From assembly GCF_005796105.1 (NCBI RefSeq), contig NZ_VAUO01000002.1, positions 372,001 to 436,000 on the forward strand: a stretch of DNA of 64,000 nucleotides. Direction: 5' to 3'. The stretch is from Pseudomonas mosselii (GTDB taxonomy: Bacteria > Pseudomonadota > Gammaproteobacteria > Pseudomonadales > Pseudomonadaceae). The notes beneath the pieces were generated by a model. That model made no database searches, was not told where the DNA came from, and saw only the letters and a program-made list of their open reading frames with translations. The translations under genes were made by a program, and so were the position numbers. Positions 45,139 through 53,504 of the stretch are shown here, piece after piece. The number at the start of each line of letters is the position of its first letter. Position 1 is the first letter of the stretch.

Positions 45139-46344
45139 ATGTTCCAGCCCTCCCCCTGGCGTGCCGATTTCCCCGCCATCGCCGCCTTGCAACGCCAGCA
45201 CCAGACCTACCTGGACAGCGCCGCGACCACCCAGAAGCCGCAGGCCCTGATCGACGCCCTGAGCCACTATTACGGCCATGGCGCGGCCAACGTGCACCGT
45301 GCCCAGCACTTGCCCGGCGCCCTGGCGACCCAAGCCTTCGAAGCCACCCGCGACAAGCTTGCCCGTTGGCTGAATGCAGCGGATGCGCAGCAGATCGTCT
45401 TCACCCACGGTGCGACCTCGGCGCTCAACCTGCTGGCGTATGGCCTGGAGCCGCATTTCGAGGCGGGCGACGAGATCGCAATCAGCGCCCTGGAGCACCA
45501 TGCCAACCTGCTGCCCTGGCAGCAGTTGGCTCAGCGCCGAGGCCTACGCCTGGTGGTGCTGCCGCTGAACGAGCACGGCTGCATCGACCTGGACCACGCC
45601 CTGCAACTGATCGGCCCACGCACCCGACTGGTTGCGCTCAGCCAGTTGTCCAACGTACTCGGCACCTGGCAGCCGCTGGCCGCGTTGCTCAGCCATGCCC
45701 GTGCCCAAGGGGCGCTAAGCGTGGTCGATGGCGCCCAAGGGATCGTGCATGGCCGTCACGACATGCAGCAACTGGGCTGCGATTTCTACGTATTTTCCAG
45801 CCACAAGCTATATGGCCCGGACGGCGTGGGCGTGCTGTACGGTCGCGTGCAGGCGCAGGCGCTGCTGCGCCACTGGCAGTACGGCGGCGAAATGGTGCAA
45901 TTGGCCGACTACCAGAGTGCAAGCTTTCGCCCGGCACCGCTGGGGTTCGAGGCGGGAACGCCGCCTATCGCCAGCATCATCGCCCTGGGCGCGACCCTGG
46001 ACTACCTCGCCAGCCTCGACGCCAACGCCGTGGCCAACCACGAAGCCAGCCTGCATCAGCACCTGCTGCGCGGTCTGGCCGATCGTGACGGCATCCGGGT
46101 GCTGGCCTCGCCCCAGGCGGCGCTGGCCAGTTTTGTCGTCGACGGCGTGCACAACGCCGATATCGCCCACCTGCTCACCGAGCAGGGCATCGCCGTGCGC
46201 GCCGGACACCACTGCGCCATGCCGTTGCTCAAGGGCATGCAGTTGGAGGGCGCGATCCGTGTGTCGCTGGGACTCTACAACGACAGCGACGACCTACAGC
46301 GTTTCTTCGACGCCCTCGACCAAGGCCTGGAGCTACTGCGATGA
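45139..46344 (+). CDS. csdA: Cysteine desulfurase, SufS/CsdA type
   Basis: A 401-residue PLP enzyme (class II) that takes sulfur from cysteine as a persulfide for Fe-S clusters or tRNA thiolation. The N-terminus has YLDSAATTQKPQALIDAL. The PLP lysine is in YVFSSHKLYGPDGVGVLYG near residue 227. The reactive cysteine is in VRAGHHCAMPLL near 358. Its stop overlaps the start of the SufE-like partner by four bases (ATGA). No other suf genes are here, so CsdA is a better name than SufS. Confidence 0.94.
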   Translation: MFQPSPWRADFPAIAALQRQHQTYLDSAATTQKPQALIDALSHYYGHGAANVHRAQHLPGALATQAFEATRDKLARWLNAADAQQIVFTHGATSALNLLAYGLEPHFEAGDEIAISALEHHANLLPWQQLAQRRGLRLVVLPLNEHGCIDLDHALQLIGPRTRLVALSQLSNVLGTWQPLAALLSHARAQGALSVVDGAQGIVHGRHDMQQLGCDFYVFSSHKLYGPDGVGVLYGRVQAQALLRHWQYGGEMVQLADYQSASFRPAPLGFEAGTPPIASIIALGATLDYLASLDANAVANHEASLHQHLLRGLADRDGIRVLASPQAALASFVVDGVHNADIAHLLTEQGIAVRAGHHCAMPLLKGMQLEGAIRVSLGLYNDSDDLQRFFDALDQGLELLR

Positions 46345-46751
46345 GCCTTTCAGTCGATGCCAACCAGGCGCTGGAGAGCTTCGAGCAGGCGCGCGGCTGG
46401 GAGCAGCGCGCTCGTTTGCTGATGCAATGGGGTGAGCGGCTGGAGCCGCTACAGGACAGTGAAAAGCACGAGTCCAACCGCGTGCATGGCTGCGAAAGCC
46501 TGGTGTGGCTGGTCGCTACGCAGGTGGATGGGCAATGGCGGTTCAAGGCCACCAGCGATGCGCGTTTGTTGCGCGGGTTGCTGGCATTGCTGCTGGTGCG
46601 GGTCCAGGGGTTGGCCAGCGACGAGCTGGCTGAGCTGGACCTGGGGCAGTGGTTTACCCGGCTAGGGCTTGAGCGTCAGTTGTCGCCGTCACGCGCCAAT
46701 GGGCTGCATGCGGTGTTGCAGCGTATGGCGGAATTGGCGTCAAGGCGCTGA
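46341..46751 (+). CDS. csdE: SufE-family sulfur acceptor (CsdE)
   Basis: A 136-residue protein that takes the persulfide from the cysteine desulfurase. The acceptor cysteine is C51 in SNRVHGCESLVWL, the family signature. It is translationally coupled to csdA. Together with the convergent tcdA gene (CsdL in E. coli) it makes up the CSD sulfur system, which works in the t6A to cyclic t6A tRNA modification in E. coli. Confidence 0.93.
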   Translation: MSLSVDANQALESFEQARGWEQRARLLMQWGERLEPLQDSEKHESNRVHGCESLVWLVATQVDGQWRFKATSDARLLRGLLALLLVRVQGLASDELAELDLGQWFTRLGLERQLSPSRANGLHAVLQRMAELASRR

Positions 46752-46811
46752 ATCGGCGCAGCCTGTTGCGCAGTGGTCCGGCACTACGGCAAACCCGCTT
46801 GCACAGGGCGG

Positions 46812-47621
46812 CTACTCGGCCTTGACCCGCTCCGAAGGCCGCCGCGCACCGCCCACGAGTTTTTCGATGGCCTTGCTCGCCGCCACCATGGCAAAGGTGG
46901 CGGTCACCATCATCACCGCACCAAAGCCCCCTGCACAGTCCAGGCGCACACCCTCACCAACGAAGCTCTTTTGCAGGCACACGCTGCCATCGCCCTTCGG
47001 ATAGCGCAGTTGCTCGCTGGAGAACACGCACGGGACCTGATAGTTGCGACTGGTGTTGCGCGAGAAGTTGTAGTCCCGGCGCAACGTCGAGCGTACCCGC
47101 GAGGCCAACGGATCGTTGAAGGTCTTGTTGAGGTCGGCGATCTGGATCTGGGTAGGATCGATCTGCCCACCTGCCCCACCGGTGGTGATGATGGCGATCT
47201 TGCGCCGTTTGCACCAGGCGATCAGTGCGGCCTTGGCCATCACGCTGTCGATGCAGTCGATCACGCAGTCCATCTGCTCGGTGATGTGCTCGGCCATGCT
47301 CTCGCGGGTGACGAAGTCGGCCACCGCATGAACATTGATGGCCGGGTTGATCGCACGCAGGCGCTCGGCCATCACCTCGACCTTGGGCCGCCCGACCTGC
47401 CCTTGCAGCGCATGCGCCTGGCGATTGGTGTTGCTGACACAGACATCGTCCAGGTCGAACAAGCTGATCTCGCCCACGCCACTGCGCGCCAGGGCCTCGG
47501 CCACCCACGAGCCGACCCCGCCGATGCCGACCACCGCCACATGGGCCTGTGCCAGGCGTTGCAGCCCTTGGTCGCCATACAGCCGGGCGACACCGGCAAA
47601 GCGTGGATCTTCTGTGCTCAT
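46812..47621 (-). CDS. tcdA: tRNA threonylcarbamoyladenosine dehydratase TcdA (CsdL)
   Basis: A 269-residue E1-like enzyme that uses ATP to close t6A37 of tRNA to cyclic t6A. The ATP motif VAVVGIGGVGSWVAEALARS is at residues 28-47, followed by LFDLDDVCVSNTNRQ and DCVIDCIDSVMAKAAL. A membrane-like C-terminal segment (GAVMMVTATFAMVAASKAIE) fits the reported membrane link. The ATG at 47621 gives the family length. A perfect TATAAT (47655-47650, minus) lies about 29 bases upstream. It converges on csdA-csdE. Confidence 0.94.
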   Translation of the reverse strand: MSTEDPRFAGVARLYGDQGLQRLAQAHVAVVGIGGVGSWVAEALARSGVGEISLFDLDDVCVSNTNRQAHALQGQVGRPKVEVMAERLRAINPAINVHAVADFVTRESMAEHITEQMDCVIDCIDSVMAKAALIAWCKRRKIAIITTGGAGGQIDPTQIQIADLNKTFNDPLASRVRSTLRRDYNFSRNTSRNYQVPCVFSSEQLRYPKGDGSVCLQKSFVGEGVRLDCAGGFGAVMMVTATFAMVAASKAIEKLVGGARRPSERVKAE

Positions 47622-47845
47622 GCTCGAAACTCGAAAAAAACCGGCGCGCATTATAGGGCAAGAGGCCGCTTCACAGGCTGCCGTTGGAAAGAATCCTACC
47701 AAGCCTGCTTTAATGTCTTATCGAACCAAACGATATGGACGACAACTGAGTCGGCGAAGAACTTCATCCTCTGTCGCATATCCAACGCTCAGCCTTGTGC
47801 GACAGGGCTGAAATCATGCGCCCGCTCCCCTCTTCGGAAACACCT

Positions 47846-50437
47846 ATGTCATCACGCAAGTTCGGCCTCAACCTGGTGGTGGTCCTGGCCATCGCCGCGC
47901 TGTTCACCGGGTTCTGGGCCCTGATCAACCGCCCGGTGTCCGCGCCCGCCTGGCCGGAACAGATTTCCGGCTTTTCCTATTCGCCGTTTCGCCTGGGTGA
48001 AAGCCCGCAAAAGGGCCAGTACCCCAGCGAGGACGAGATTCGCCAGGACCTGGAACAGCTGAACAAGCTGACCGACAACATCCGTATCTACACCGTCGAG
48101 GGTACCCAGGCAGAGGTGCCGCACCTGGCCGAGGAGCTGGGCTTGCGGGTCACCCTGGGGATCTGGATCAGCAAGGACCTGGAGCGCAACGAGCGCGAGA
48201 TCGAAAAAGCCATCGGCCTGGCCAACAGCTCGCGTAGCGTGGTGCGGGTAGTGGTCGGTAACGAAGCGCTGTTTCGCGAAGAGGTCACCCCCGAGGAGCT
48301 GATCGCCTACCTCGATCGGGTGCGCAAGGCCGTGAAGGTGCCGGTGACCACCAGCGAGCAATGGCACATCTGGAAGGAGCACCCCGAACTGGCCAAGCAT
48401 GTCGATCTGATCGCCGCGCACATCCTGCCGTACTGGGAGTTCGTGCCGATGAAAGATTCGGTGCAGTTCGTCCTCGACCGCGCCCGCGAGCTGCGCAAGC
48501 AGTTCCCGCGTAAGCCGCTACTGCTCTCCGAAGTCGGCTGGCCGAGCAATGGCCGCATGCGTGGCGGCGCCGACGCCACCCAAGCCGACCAGGCCATCTA
48601 CCTGCGCACCTTGGTCAATACCCTCAACCGACGCGGCTACAACTACTTCGTCATCGAAGCCTATGACCAACCCTGGAAGGCCAGCGACGAGGGCTCGGTG
48701 GGCGCCTATTGGGGCGTGTTCAACGCCGAGCGCCAGCAGAAATTCAACTTCGAAGGCCCGATCGTGGCCATTCCACAATGGCGGGCCCTGGCCGTGGCCT
48801 CGGTGGTCCTGGCGATGATCGCCCTGGCGGTGCTGCTGATCGACGGCTCGACGCTGCGCCAGCGTGGACGCACCTTCCTCACCTTCATCACGTTCCTGTG
48901 CGGATCGGTGCTGGTGTGGATCGGCTACGACTACAGCCAGCAATACAGCACCTGGTTCAGCCTGACCGTCGGCGTGTTGCTGGCGCTGGGCGCGTTGGGC
49001 GTGTTCATCGTATTGCTGACCGAGGCGCATGAGCTGGCCGAGGCGGTGTGGATACACAAACGACGCCGCGAATTCTTGCCGGTGCACGGCGACAGCGCCT
49101 ATCGCCCGAAGGTTTCGGTGCATGTGCCGTGCTACAACGAGCCGCCCGAGATGGTCAAACAGACCCTCGACGCCCTCGCAGCGCTGAACTACCCCGATTA
49201 CGAAGTGCTGGTGATCGACAACAACACCAAGGACCCCGCCGTCTGGGAGCCGCTGAAGGCTCATTGCGAAAAGCTCGGGCCGCGCTTCAAGTTCTTCCAT
49301 GTGGCGCCCCTCGCAGGCTTCAAGGGTGGCGCGCTCAACTACCTGATCCCGCACACCGCCAAGGATGCAGAAGTGATCGCGGTGATCGACTCGGACTACT
49401 GCGTCGACCGCAACTGGCTCAAGCATATGGTGCCGCACTTCGCCGACCCGAAAATCGCCGTGGTGCAATCGCCGCAGGATTACCGCGACCAGCACGAAAG
49501 CGCCTTCAAGAAGCTGTGCTACAGCGAATACAAAGGCTTCTTCCACATCGGCATGGTCACCCGCAACGACCGTGACGCGATCATCCAGCACGGCACCATG
49601 ACCATGACCCGACGTTCGGTGCTCGAAGAACTGGGATGGGCCGAATGGTGCATTTGCGAGGATGCCGAGCTAGGCCTGCGGGTGTTCGAGAAAGGCCTGT
49701 CGGCTGCCTATGCACACAACAGCTATGGCAAGGGCCTGATGCCCGACACCTTCATCGACTTCAAGAAGCAGCGTTTCCGCTGGGCCTACGGTGCCATCCA
49801 GATCATCAAGCACCACACCAGCGCCCTGCTGCGCGGCAAAGGCAGCGAGCTGACCCGTGGCCAGCGCTATCACTTCCTGGCCGGCTGGCTGCCGTGGATC
49901 GCCGATGGCATGAACATCTTCTTCACCGTCGGGGCACTGTTGTGGTCGGCGGCAATGATCATCGTGCCGCACCGGGTCGACCCGCCGCTGATGATTTTCG
50001 CCATCCCGCCGCTGGCGCTGTTCTTCTTCAAGGTTGGCAAGATCGTGTTCCTGTATCGGCGCGCTGTCGGTGTCGACCTCAAGGATGCCTTTGCGGCGGC
50101 ACTGGCGGGCCTGGCGCTGTCGCATACCATCGCCAAGGCGGTGCTGTATGGGTTCTTCACCAGCAGCATGCCGTTCTTCCGCACGCCTAAGAATGCCGAC
50201 AGCCATGGCTTACTGGTGGCGATTTCCGAAGCACGTGAAGAGCTGTTCATCATGTTGCTGCTGTGGGGCGCGGCACTCGGTATCTACCTGGTGCAGGGGC
50301 TGCCGAGTTCGGACATGCGTTTCTGGGTGGCGATGTTGCTGGTGCAATCGTTGCCCTATGTAGCGGCATTGGTGATGGCGTTTCTGTCATCGCTGCCCAA
50401 GCCGGTGGAAAAGGCTACCGAGGCCCAAACCGTCTGA
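47846..50437 (+). CDS. Membrane GH17-GT2 fusion, probable beta-glucan synthase/transglycosylase
   Basis: An 863-residue protein. After an N-terminal membrane anchor (residues 8-27) comes a periplasmic GH17-like domain (about 40-300) with catalytic E140 in VVVGNEALFR and E229 in LLLSEVGWPSNG. Two membrane segments follow (about 312-332 and 345-400), then a cytoplasmic GT2 domain (about 420-660) with DSD at 515-517, ED at 605-606 and QRFRW at 642-646. At least four more membrane segments follow. The layout is that of NdvB-like proteins making cyclic or branched beta-1,3-glucan; Pseudomonas GH17 domains of this kind have transglycosylase activity. No glucan operon surrounds it. An earlier ATG at 47819 is possible. 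Confidence 0.88.
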   Translation: MSSRKFGLNLVVVLAIAALFTGFWALINRPVSAPAWPEQISGFSYSPFRLGESPQKGQYPSEDEIRQDLEQLNKLTDNIRIYTVEGTQAEVPHLAEELGLRVTLGIWISKDLERNEREIEKAIGLANSSRSVVRVVVGNEALFREEVTPEELIAYLDRVRKAVKVPVTTSEQWHIWKEHPELAKHVDLIAAHILPYWEFVPMKDSVQFVLDRARELRKQFPRKPLLLSEVGWPSNGRMRGGADATQADQAIYLRTLVNTLNRRGYNYFVIEAYDQPWKASDEGSVGAYWGVFNAERQQKFNFEGPIVAIPQWRALAVASVVLAMIALAVLLIDGSTLRQRGRTFLTFITFLCGSVLVWIGYDYSQQYSTWFSLTVGVLLALGALGVFIVLLTEAHELAEAVWIHKRRREFLPVHGDSAYRPKVSVHVPCYNEPPEMVKQTLDALAALNYPDYEVLVIDNNTKDPAVWEPLKAHCEKLGPRFKFFHVAPLAGFKGGALNYLIPHTAKDAEVIAVIDSDYCVDRNWLKHMVPHFADPKIAVVQSPQDYRDQHESAFKKLCYSEYKGFFHIGMVTRNDRDAIIQHGTMTMTRRSVLEELGWAEWCICEDAELGLRVFEKGLSAAYAHNSYGKGLMPDTFIDFKKQRFRWAYGAIQIIKHHTSALLRGKGSELTRGQRYHFLAGWLPWIADGMNIFFTVGALLWSAAMIIVPHRVDPPLMIFAIPPLALFFFKVGKIVFLYRRAVGVDLKDAFAAALAGLALSHTIAKAVLYGFFTSSMPFFRTPKNADSHGLLVAISEAREELFIMLLLWGAALGIYLVQGLPSSDMRFWVAMLLVQSLPYVAALVMAFLSSLPKPVEKATEAQTV

Positions 50438-50446
50438 GACCGATGT

Positions 50447-50486
50447 TCGCAAGCCCGCCGCGTACCCTGCGGGAGCGGGCTTGCGA
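50447..50486. repeat. REP-type hairpin between GH17-GT2 gene and dapE
   Basis: TCGCAAGCCCGC (50447-50458) and GCGGGCTTGCGA (50475-50486) are perfect 12-base arms; the loop holds CTGCGGGA of the P. putida REP core. It starts nine bases after the upstream stop and may protect or end that RNA. Confidence 0.75.
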
Positions 50487-50586
50487 GTTCGTGATCGCTC
50501 ATAAAGCGCAGAGTGCCCGACGAAGTCATTTGATATAAGATAACGCCCCTTGGATTTTCCCGCCTTGCCTTGCCCCGGAGTTCCCC

Positions 50587-51738
50587 ATGACGGCCCCCGC
50601 CGAGCTCTCGCCTACCCTGCAACTGGCCTGTGACCTGATCCGTCGCCCGTCGGTCACCCCGGTCGACGCTGACTGCCAGACTCAGATGATGAACCGCCTG
50701 GGCGCTGTCGGCTTCCAGCTCGAACCGCTGCGTTTCGAAGACGTCGACAATTTCTGGGCCACCCACGGCACCCAGGAGGGTCCGGTGCTGTGCTTCGCCG
50801 GGCACACCGACGTGGTCCCCACCGGCCCCGTGCAGCAGTGGCAACACGAGCCGTTCGACGCGCTGATCGACGCCGACGGCATGCTCTGCGGCCGCGGCGC
50901 CGCCGACATGAAGGGCAGCCTGGCCTCGATGGTGGTCGCCTGCGAGCGCTTCGTGCAGGACTACCCGAACCACCGCGGCAAAGTGGCCTTCCTGATCACC
51001 AGCGACGAGGAAGGCCCGGCCCACTATGGCACCAAGGCCGTGGTCGAGTTGCTCAAGGCCCGCAACGAGCGCCTGGACTGGTGCATCGTCGGGGAACCGT
51101 CGAGTACCCAGCTGCTCGGTGACGTGGTCAAGAACGGCCGTCGTGGCTCGCTCGGCGCCAAGCTGACCGTGCGCGGCAAGCAAGGTCACGTGGCCTATCC
51201 ACACCTGGCACGCAACCCGATCCACCTGGCCGCTGCGGCCCTGGCGGAACTGGCCGCCGAGCACTGGGACGAAGGCAACGCATTCTTCCCGCCGACCAGC
51301 TTCCAGATCTCCAACCTCAATGCCGGTACCGGTGCCACAAACGTGGTGCCTGGCGAGCTGACTGCGCTGTTCAACTTCCGTTTCTCCACCGAATCCACGG
51401 TCGAAGGTCTGCAACAGCGGGTCGCGGCGATTCTGGACAAGCACCAGTTGGAGTGGACCATCGACTGGGCGCTGTCGGGCCTGCCGTTTCTCACCGAGCC
51501 GGGCGAGCTGCTCGATGCGGTCTCTTCGAGCATCAAGGCCGTCACCGGTCGCGACACCCAACCGTCCACCAGCGGTGGCACCTCCGATGGTCGCTTCATC
51601 GCCACCATGGGCACCCAGGTGGTCGAGCTGGGCCCGGTCAACGCCACTATTCACCAGGTTGACGAACGCATCCTGGCCAGCGACCTCGACCTACTGACCG
51701 AGATCTACTACCAGACCCTGGTGCGGTTGCTCGCCTGA
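50587..51738 (+). CDS. dapE: Succinyl-diaminopimelate desuccinylase
   Basis: A 383-residue dinuclear zinc amidase of the M20 family that removes succinate from N-succinyl-LL-diaminopimelate. Zinc ligands are in [28 protein letters not shown] and [14 protein letters not shown]. The dimerisation lid begins near residue 180 ([20 protein letters not shown]). The C-terminal histidine is in [12 protein letters not shown]. The TGATG junction at its end couples it to the methyltransferase gene. Confidence 0.97.
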   Translation: MTAPAELSPTLQLACDLIRRPSVTPVDADCQTQMMNRLGAVGFQLEPLRFEDVDNFWATHGTQEGPVLCFAGHTDVVPTGPVQQWQHEPFDALIDADGMLCGRGAADMKGSLASMVVACERFVQDYPNHRGKVAFLITSDEEGPAHYGTKAVVELLKARNERLDWCIVGEPSSTQLLGDVVKNGRRGSLGAKLTVRGKQGHVAYPHLARNPIHLAAAALAELAAEHWDEGNAFFPPTSFQISNLNAGTGATNVVPGELTALFNFRFSTESTVEGLQQRVAAILDKHQLEWTIDWALSGLPFLTEPGELLDAVSSSIKAVTGRDTQPSTSGGTSDGRFIATMGTQVVELGPVNATIHQVDERILASDLDLLTEIYYQTLVRLLA

Positions 51739-52550
51739 TGCTCGCCTGTCCTCTCTGCCAGGCGCCCCTGGCGCGGCTCGACAACGGCGTGGCCTGCCCT
51801 GCCGGCCACCGTTTCGACCGCGCCCGCCAGGGCTACCTGAACCTGCTGCCGGTACAGCACAAGAACAGCCGCGACCCAGGCGACAACCAGGCCATGGTCG
51901 AGGCCCGCCGCGACTTCCTCGAAGCAGGCCACTACGCGCCGGTGGCCCGCCGCCTGGCGCAGTTGGCTGCCGAACGCACCCCGTCCGCCTGGCTGGATAT
52001 CGGCTGTGGCGAGGGCTACTACACCGCCCAGCTTGCCGAGGCGCTGCCAAGCGCCGACGGCTACGCCCTGGACATCTCCCGCGAGGCGGTCAAGCGTGCC
52101 TGCCGGCGCGCCCCCGAAGTGACCTGGATGGTCGCCAGCATGGCCCGCGTGCCGCTGGCCGATGCCAGCTGCGGCTTCATCGCCAGCGTCTTCAGCCCGC
52201 TGGACTGGCAAGAAGCCAAGCGCCTGCTCGCCCCCGGCGGCGGCCTGATGCGGGTGGGGCCGACCAGCGGCCACCTGATGGAGTTGCGCGAGGTGCTCTA
52301 CGATGAGGTTCGCCCCTACGCTGACGACAAGCACCTCGCCCTGATTCCTCAAGGCATGCAGCACGCCCACAGCGAGGTACTCGAATTTCGCCTGAGCCTG
52401 GTCGAGGCCAAGGCCCGCGCCGACCTGTTGGCCATGACTCCGCACGGCTGGCGCGCCAGCGCCGAAAAACGCGCACAGGTGATCGAGCAGCCCGAACCGT
52501 TCGACGTCACGGTTTCCATGCGTTATGACTATTTCGTGCGCCAAGACTGA
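51738..52550 (+). CDS. rlmA: RlmA-type 23S rRNA guanine-N1 methyltransferase
   Basis: A 270-residue SAM methyltransferase. The N-terminal zinc knuckle (C4, C7, C20, H24) and the segment HRFDRARQGYLNLL are hallmarks of RlmA (RrmA), which methylates G745 of 23S rRNA; the variant RlmAII modifies G748. The SAM site AWLDIGCGEGYYTAQLAE lies near residues 85-102, and the conserved SVFSPLDWQEAKRLLAPGG follows. It overlaps dapE by one base. Confidence 0.92.
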   Translation: MLACPLCQAPLARLDNGVACPAGHRFDRARQGYLNLLPVQHKNSRDPGDNQAMVEARRDFLEAGHYAPVARRLAQLAAERTPSAWLDIGCGEGYYTAQLAEALPSADGYALDISREAVKRACRRAPEVTWMVASMARVPLADASCGFIASVFSPLDWQEAKRLLAPGGGLMRVGPTSGHLMELREVLYDEVRPYADDKHLALIPQGMQHAHSEVLEFRLSLVEAKARADLLAMTPHGWRASAEKRAQVIEQPEPFDVTVSMRYDYFVRQD

Positions 52551-52567
52551 GCACACTGGAGCCCCCT

Positions 52568-52945
52568 ATGCGTCAACCCGATATCGAGATCTACCTCAAG
52601 GACGACGACGTCGATCACCGGCAGATCGCCACCTGGCTCACCGAGGCCCTTGGCCCGTGCAGCGAATGGAAGCAAAAAGGCCAGACCTTCAAGTGCATGG
52701 CCGGTAACATTCCGGTCACTTGGTTACCGAAGGCTGTAGGGAAATGGAACAGCTTGTACCTGGAGAGCGACCAGACCCCGTGGGCAGATGACATCGCCTG
52801 CGCGCGCGCGGCGTTCGCCGCACTCGCGGTCGAAGTGCGCTGCGCACCCGGCAGTTGGAGCGAGGAAGACGGGGAAGAGGATGCCGATCGCTGGATCCGC
52901 ATCAGCGCCGACGGTGAACAGGAAATCACCTGGCGTACACACTGA
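52568..52945 (+). CDS. Small conserved protein of unknown function
   Basis: A 125-residue acidic soluble protein that I do not recognise. It has no signal peptide or membrane segment. It begins RQPDIEIYLKDDDVDHRQI, has WLPKAVGKWNSLYLESDQTP in the middle, and ends in an acidic stretch (EEDGEEDADRW) and EQEITWRTH. It starts 17 bases after rlmA in the same direction and likely shares the dapE-rlmA transcript. GC and codon use look like the neighbours. An inverted-repeat element follows. Confidence 0.82.
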   Translation: MRQPDIEIYLKDDDVDHRQIATWLTEALGPCSEWKQKGQTFKCMAGNIPVTWLPKAVGKWNSLYLESDQTPWADDIACARAAFAALAVEVRCAPGSWSEEDGEEDADRWIRISADGEQEITWRTH

Positions 52946-52986
52946 AGCTAAGCACTCAAAGCTACAAGCTGCGAGTTGTAAGCGAC

Positions 52987-53040
52987 AAGCTGCAAGTTCG
53001 GACGCATCAGGCTGCAAGCTCCACGGTCAGCTTGCAGCTT
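52987..53040. repeat. AGCTGCAAG-family inverted repeats before the cold-shock gene
   Basis: AAGCTGCAAG (52987-52996) pairs with CTTGCAGCTT (53031-53040). A nested pair GCTGCAAGCT (53011-53020) and AGCTTGCAGC (53029-53038) has an eight-base loop. It lies between convergent genes and may end both transcripts. Same family as 6466, 35831 and 57262. Confidence 0.75.
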
Positions 53041-53064
53041 GAGGCTTACCGCTTGCGGCGGCGG

Positions 53065-53274
53065 TCAGAGACCGACGACGTCTTCGGCCTGGAGGCCTTT
53101 CTGGCCCTGTACCAAGGCGTACTCCACCTGTTGTCCCTCGACCAGGGTGCGATGCCCCTCACCGCGAATTGCCCGATAGTGGACGAACACATCCGCACCA
53201 CCGTCGCGCTGAATGAAGCCATAACCCTTGGCATCGTTGAACCACTTCACATTCCCAGTCTCACGAGACGACAT
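53065..53274 (-). CDS. Cold-shock domain protein
   Basis: A 69-residue single-stranded nucleic-acid binding protein. RNP1 ([11 protein letters not shown]) and RNP2 (DVFVHYRAI) are present, so it can act as an RNA chaperone. It is not close enough to CspA to name: HYRAI replaces the usual HFSAI, and the C-terminus [14 protein letters not shown] is that of a distinct Pseudomonas group, near CspD or CapB in style. It diverges from plsB; the 230-base gap can hold a long cold-shock leader. Confidence 0.92.
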   Translation of the reverse strand: MSSRETGNVKWFNDAKGYGFIQRDGGADVFVHYRAIRGEGHRTLVEGQQVEYALVQGQKGLQAEDVVGL

Positions 53275-53433
53275 CTGAACTACTCCGGATTTTTATTTTG
53301 AAGATCGCCTTGCTGGCAGGGGCTCACCACCCGCGCCGTTGCGGCTTGTCAATACTTAAGCAAGCAGCAGGCCGAGTATATGACAGGGAACAAAAAAAAT
53401 TCATGACGGGCGGTATTTTTGCCGATTTTTGCT

Positions 53434-53460
53434 GAACTTACGCAGATACGGCAGACTAAT
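53434..53460 (+). promoter_or_regulatory. Possible AlgU (sigma-E type) promoter of plsB
   Basis: GAACTT (53434-53439), a 15-base spacer and ACTAAT (53455-53460) resemble the sigma-E/AlgU consensus GAACTT-N16/17-TCTGA, with a perfect -35. It lies 45 bases before the plsB ATG. E. coli plsB is known to be under sigma-E. The rest of the gap 53275-53433 is AT-rich before a GC-rich part near the cold-shock gene; no other site is clear. Confidence 0.4.
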
Positions 53461-53504
53461 ACCGTGGAAAACACCCGAAAGATCTCATCCAGGGCACCAA
53501 CCCC

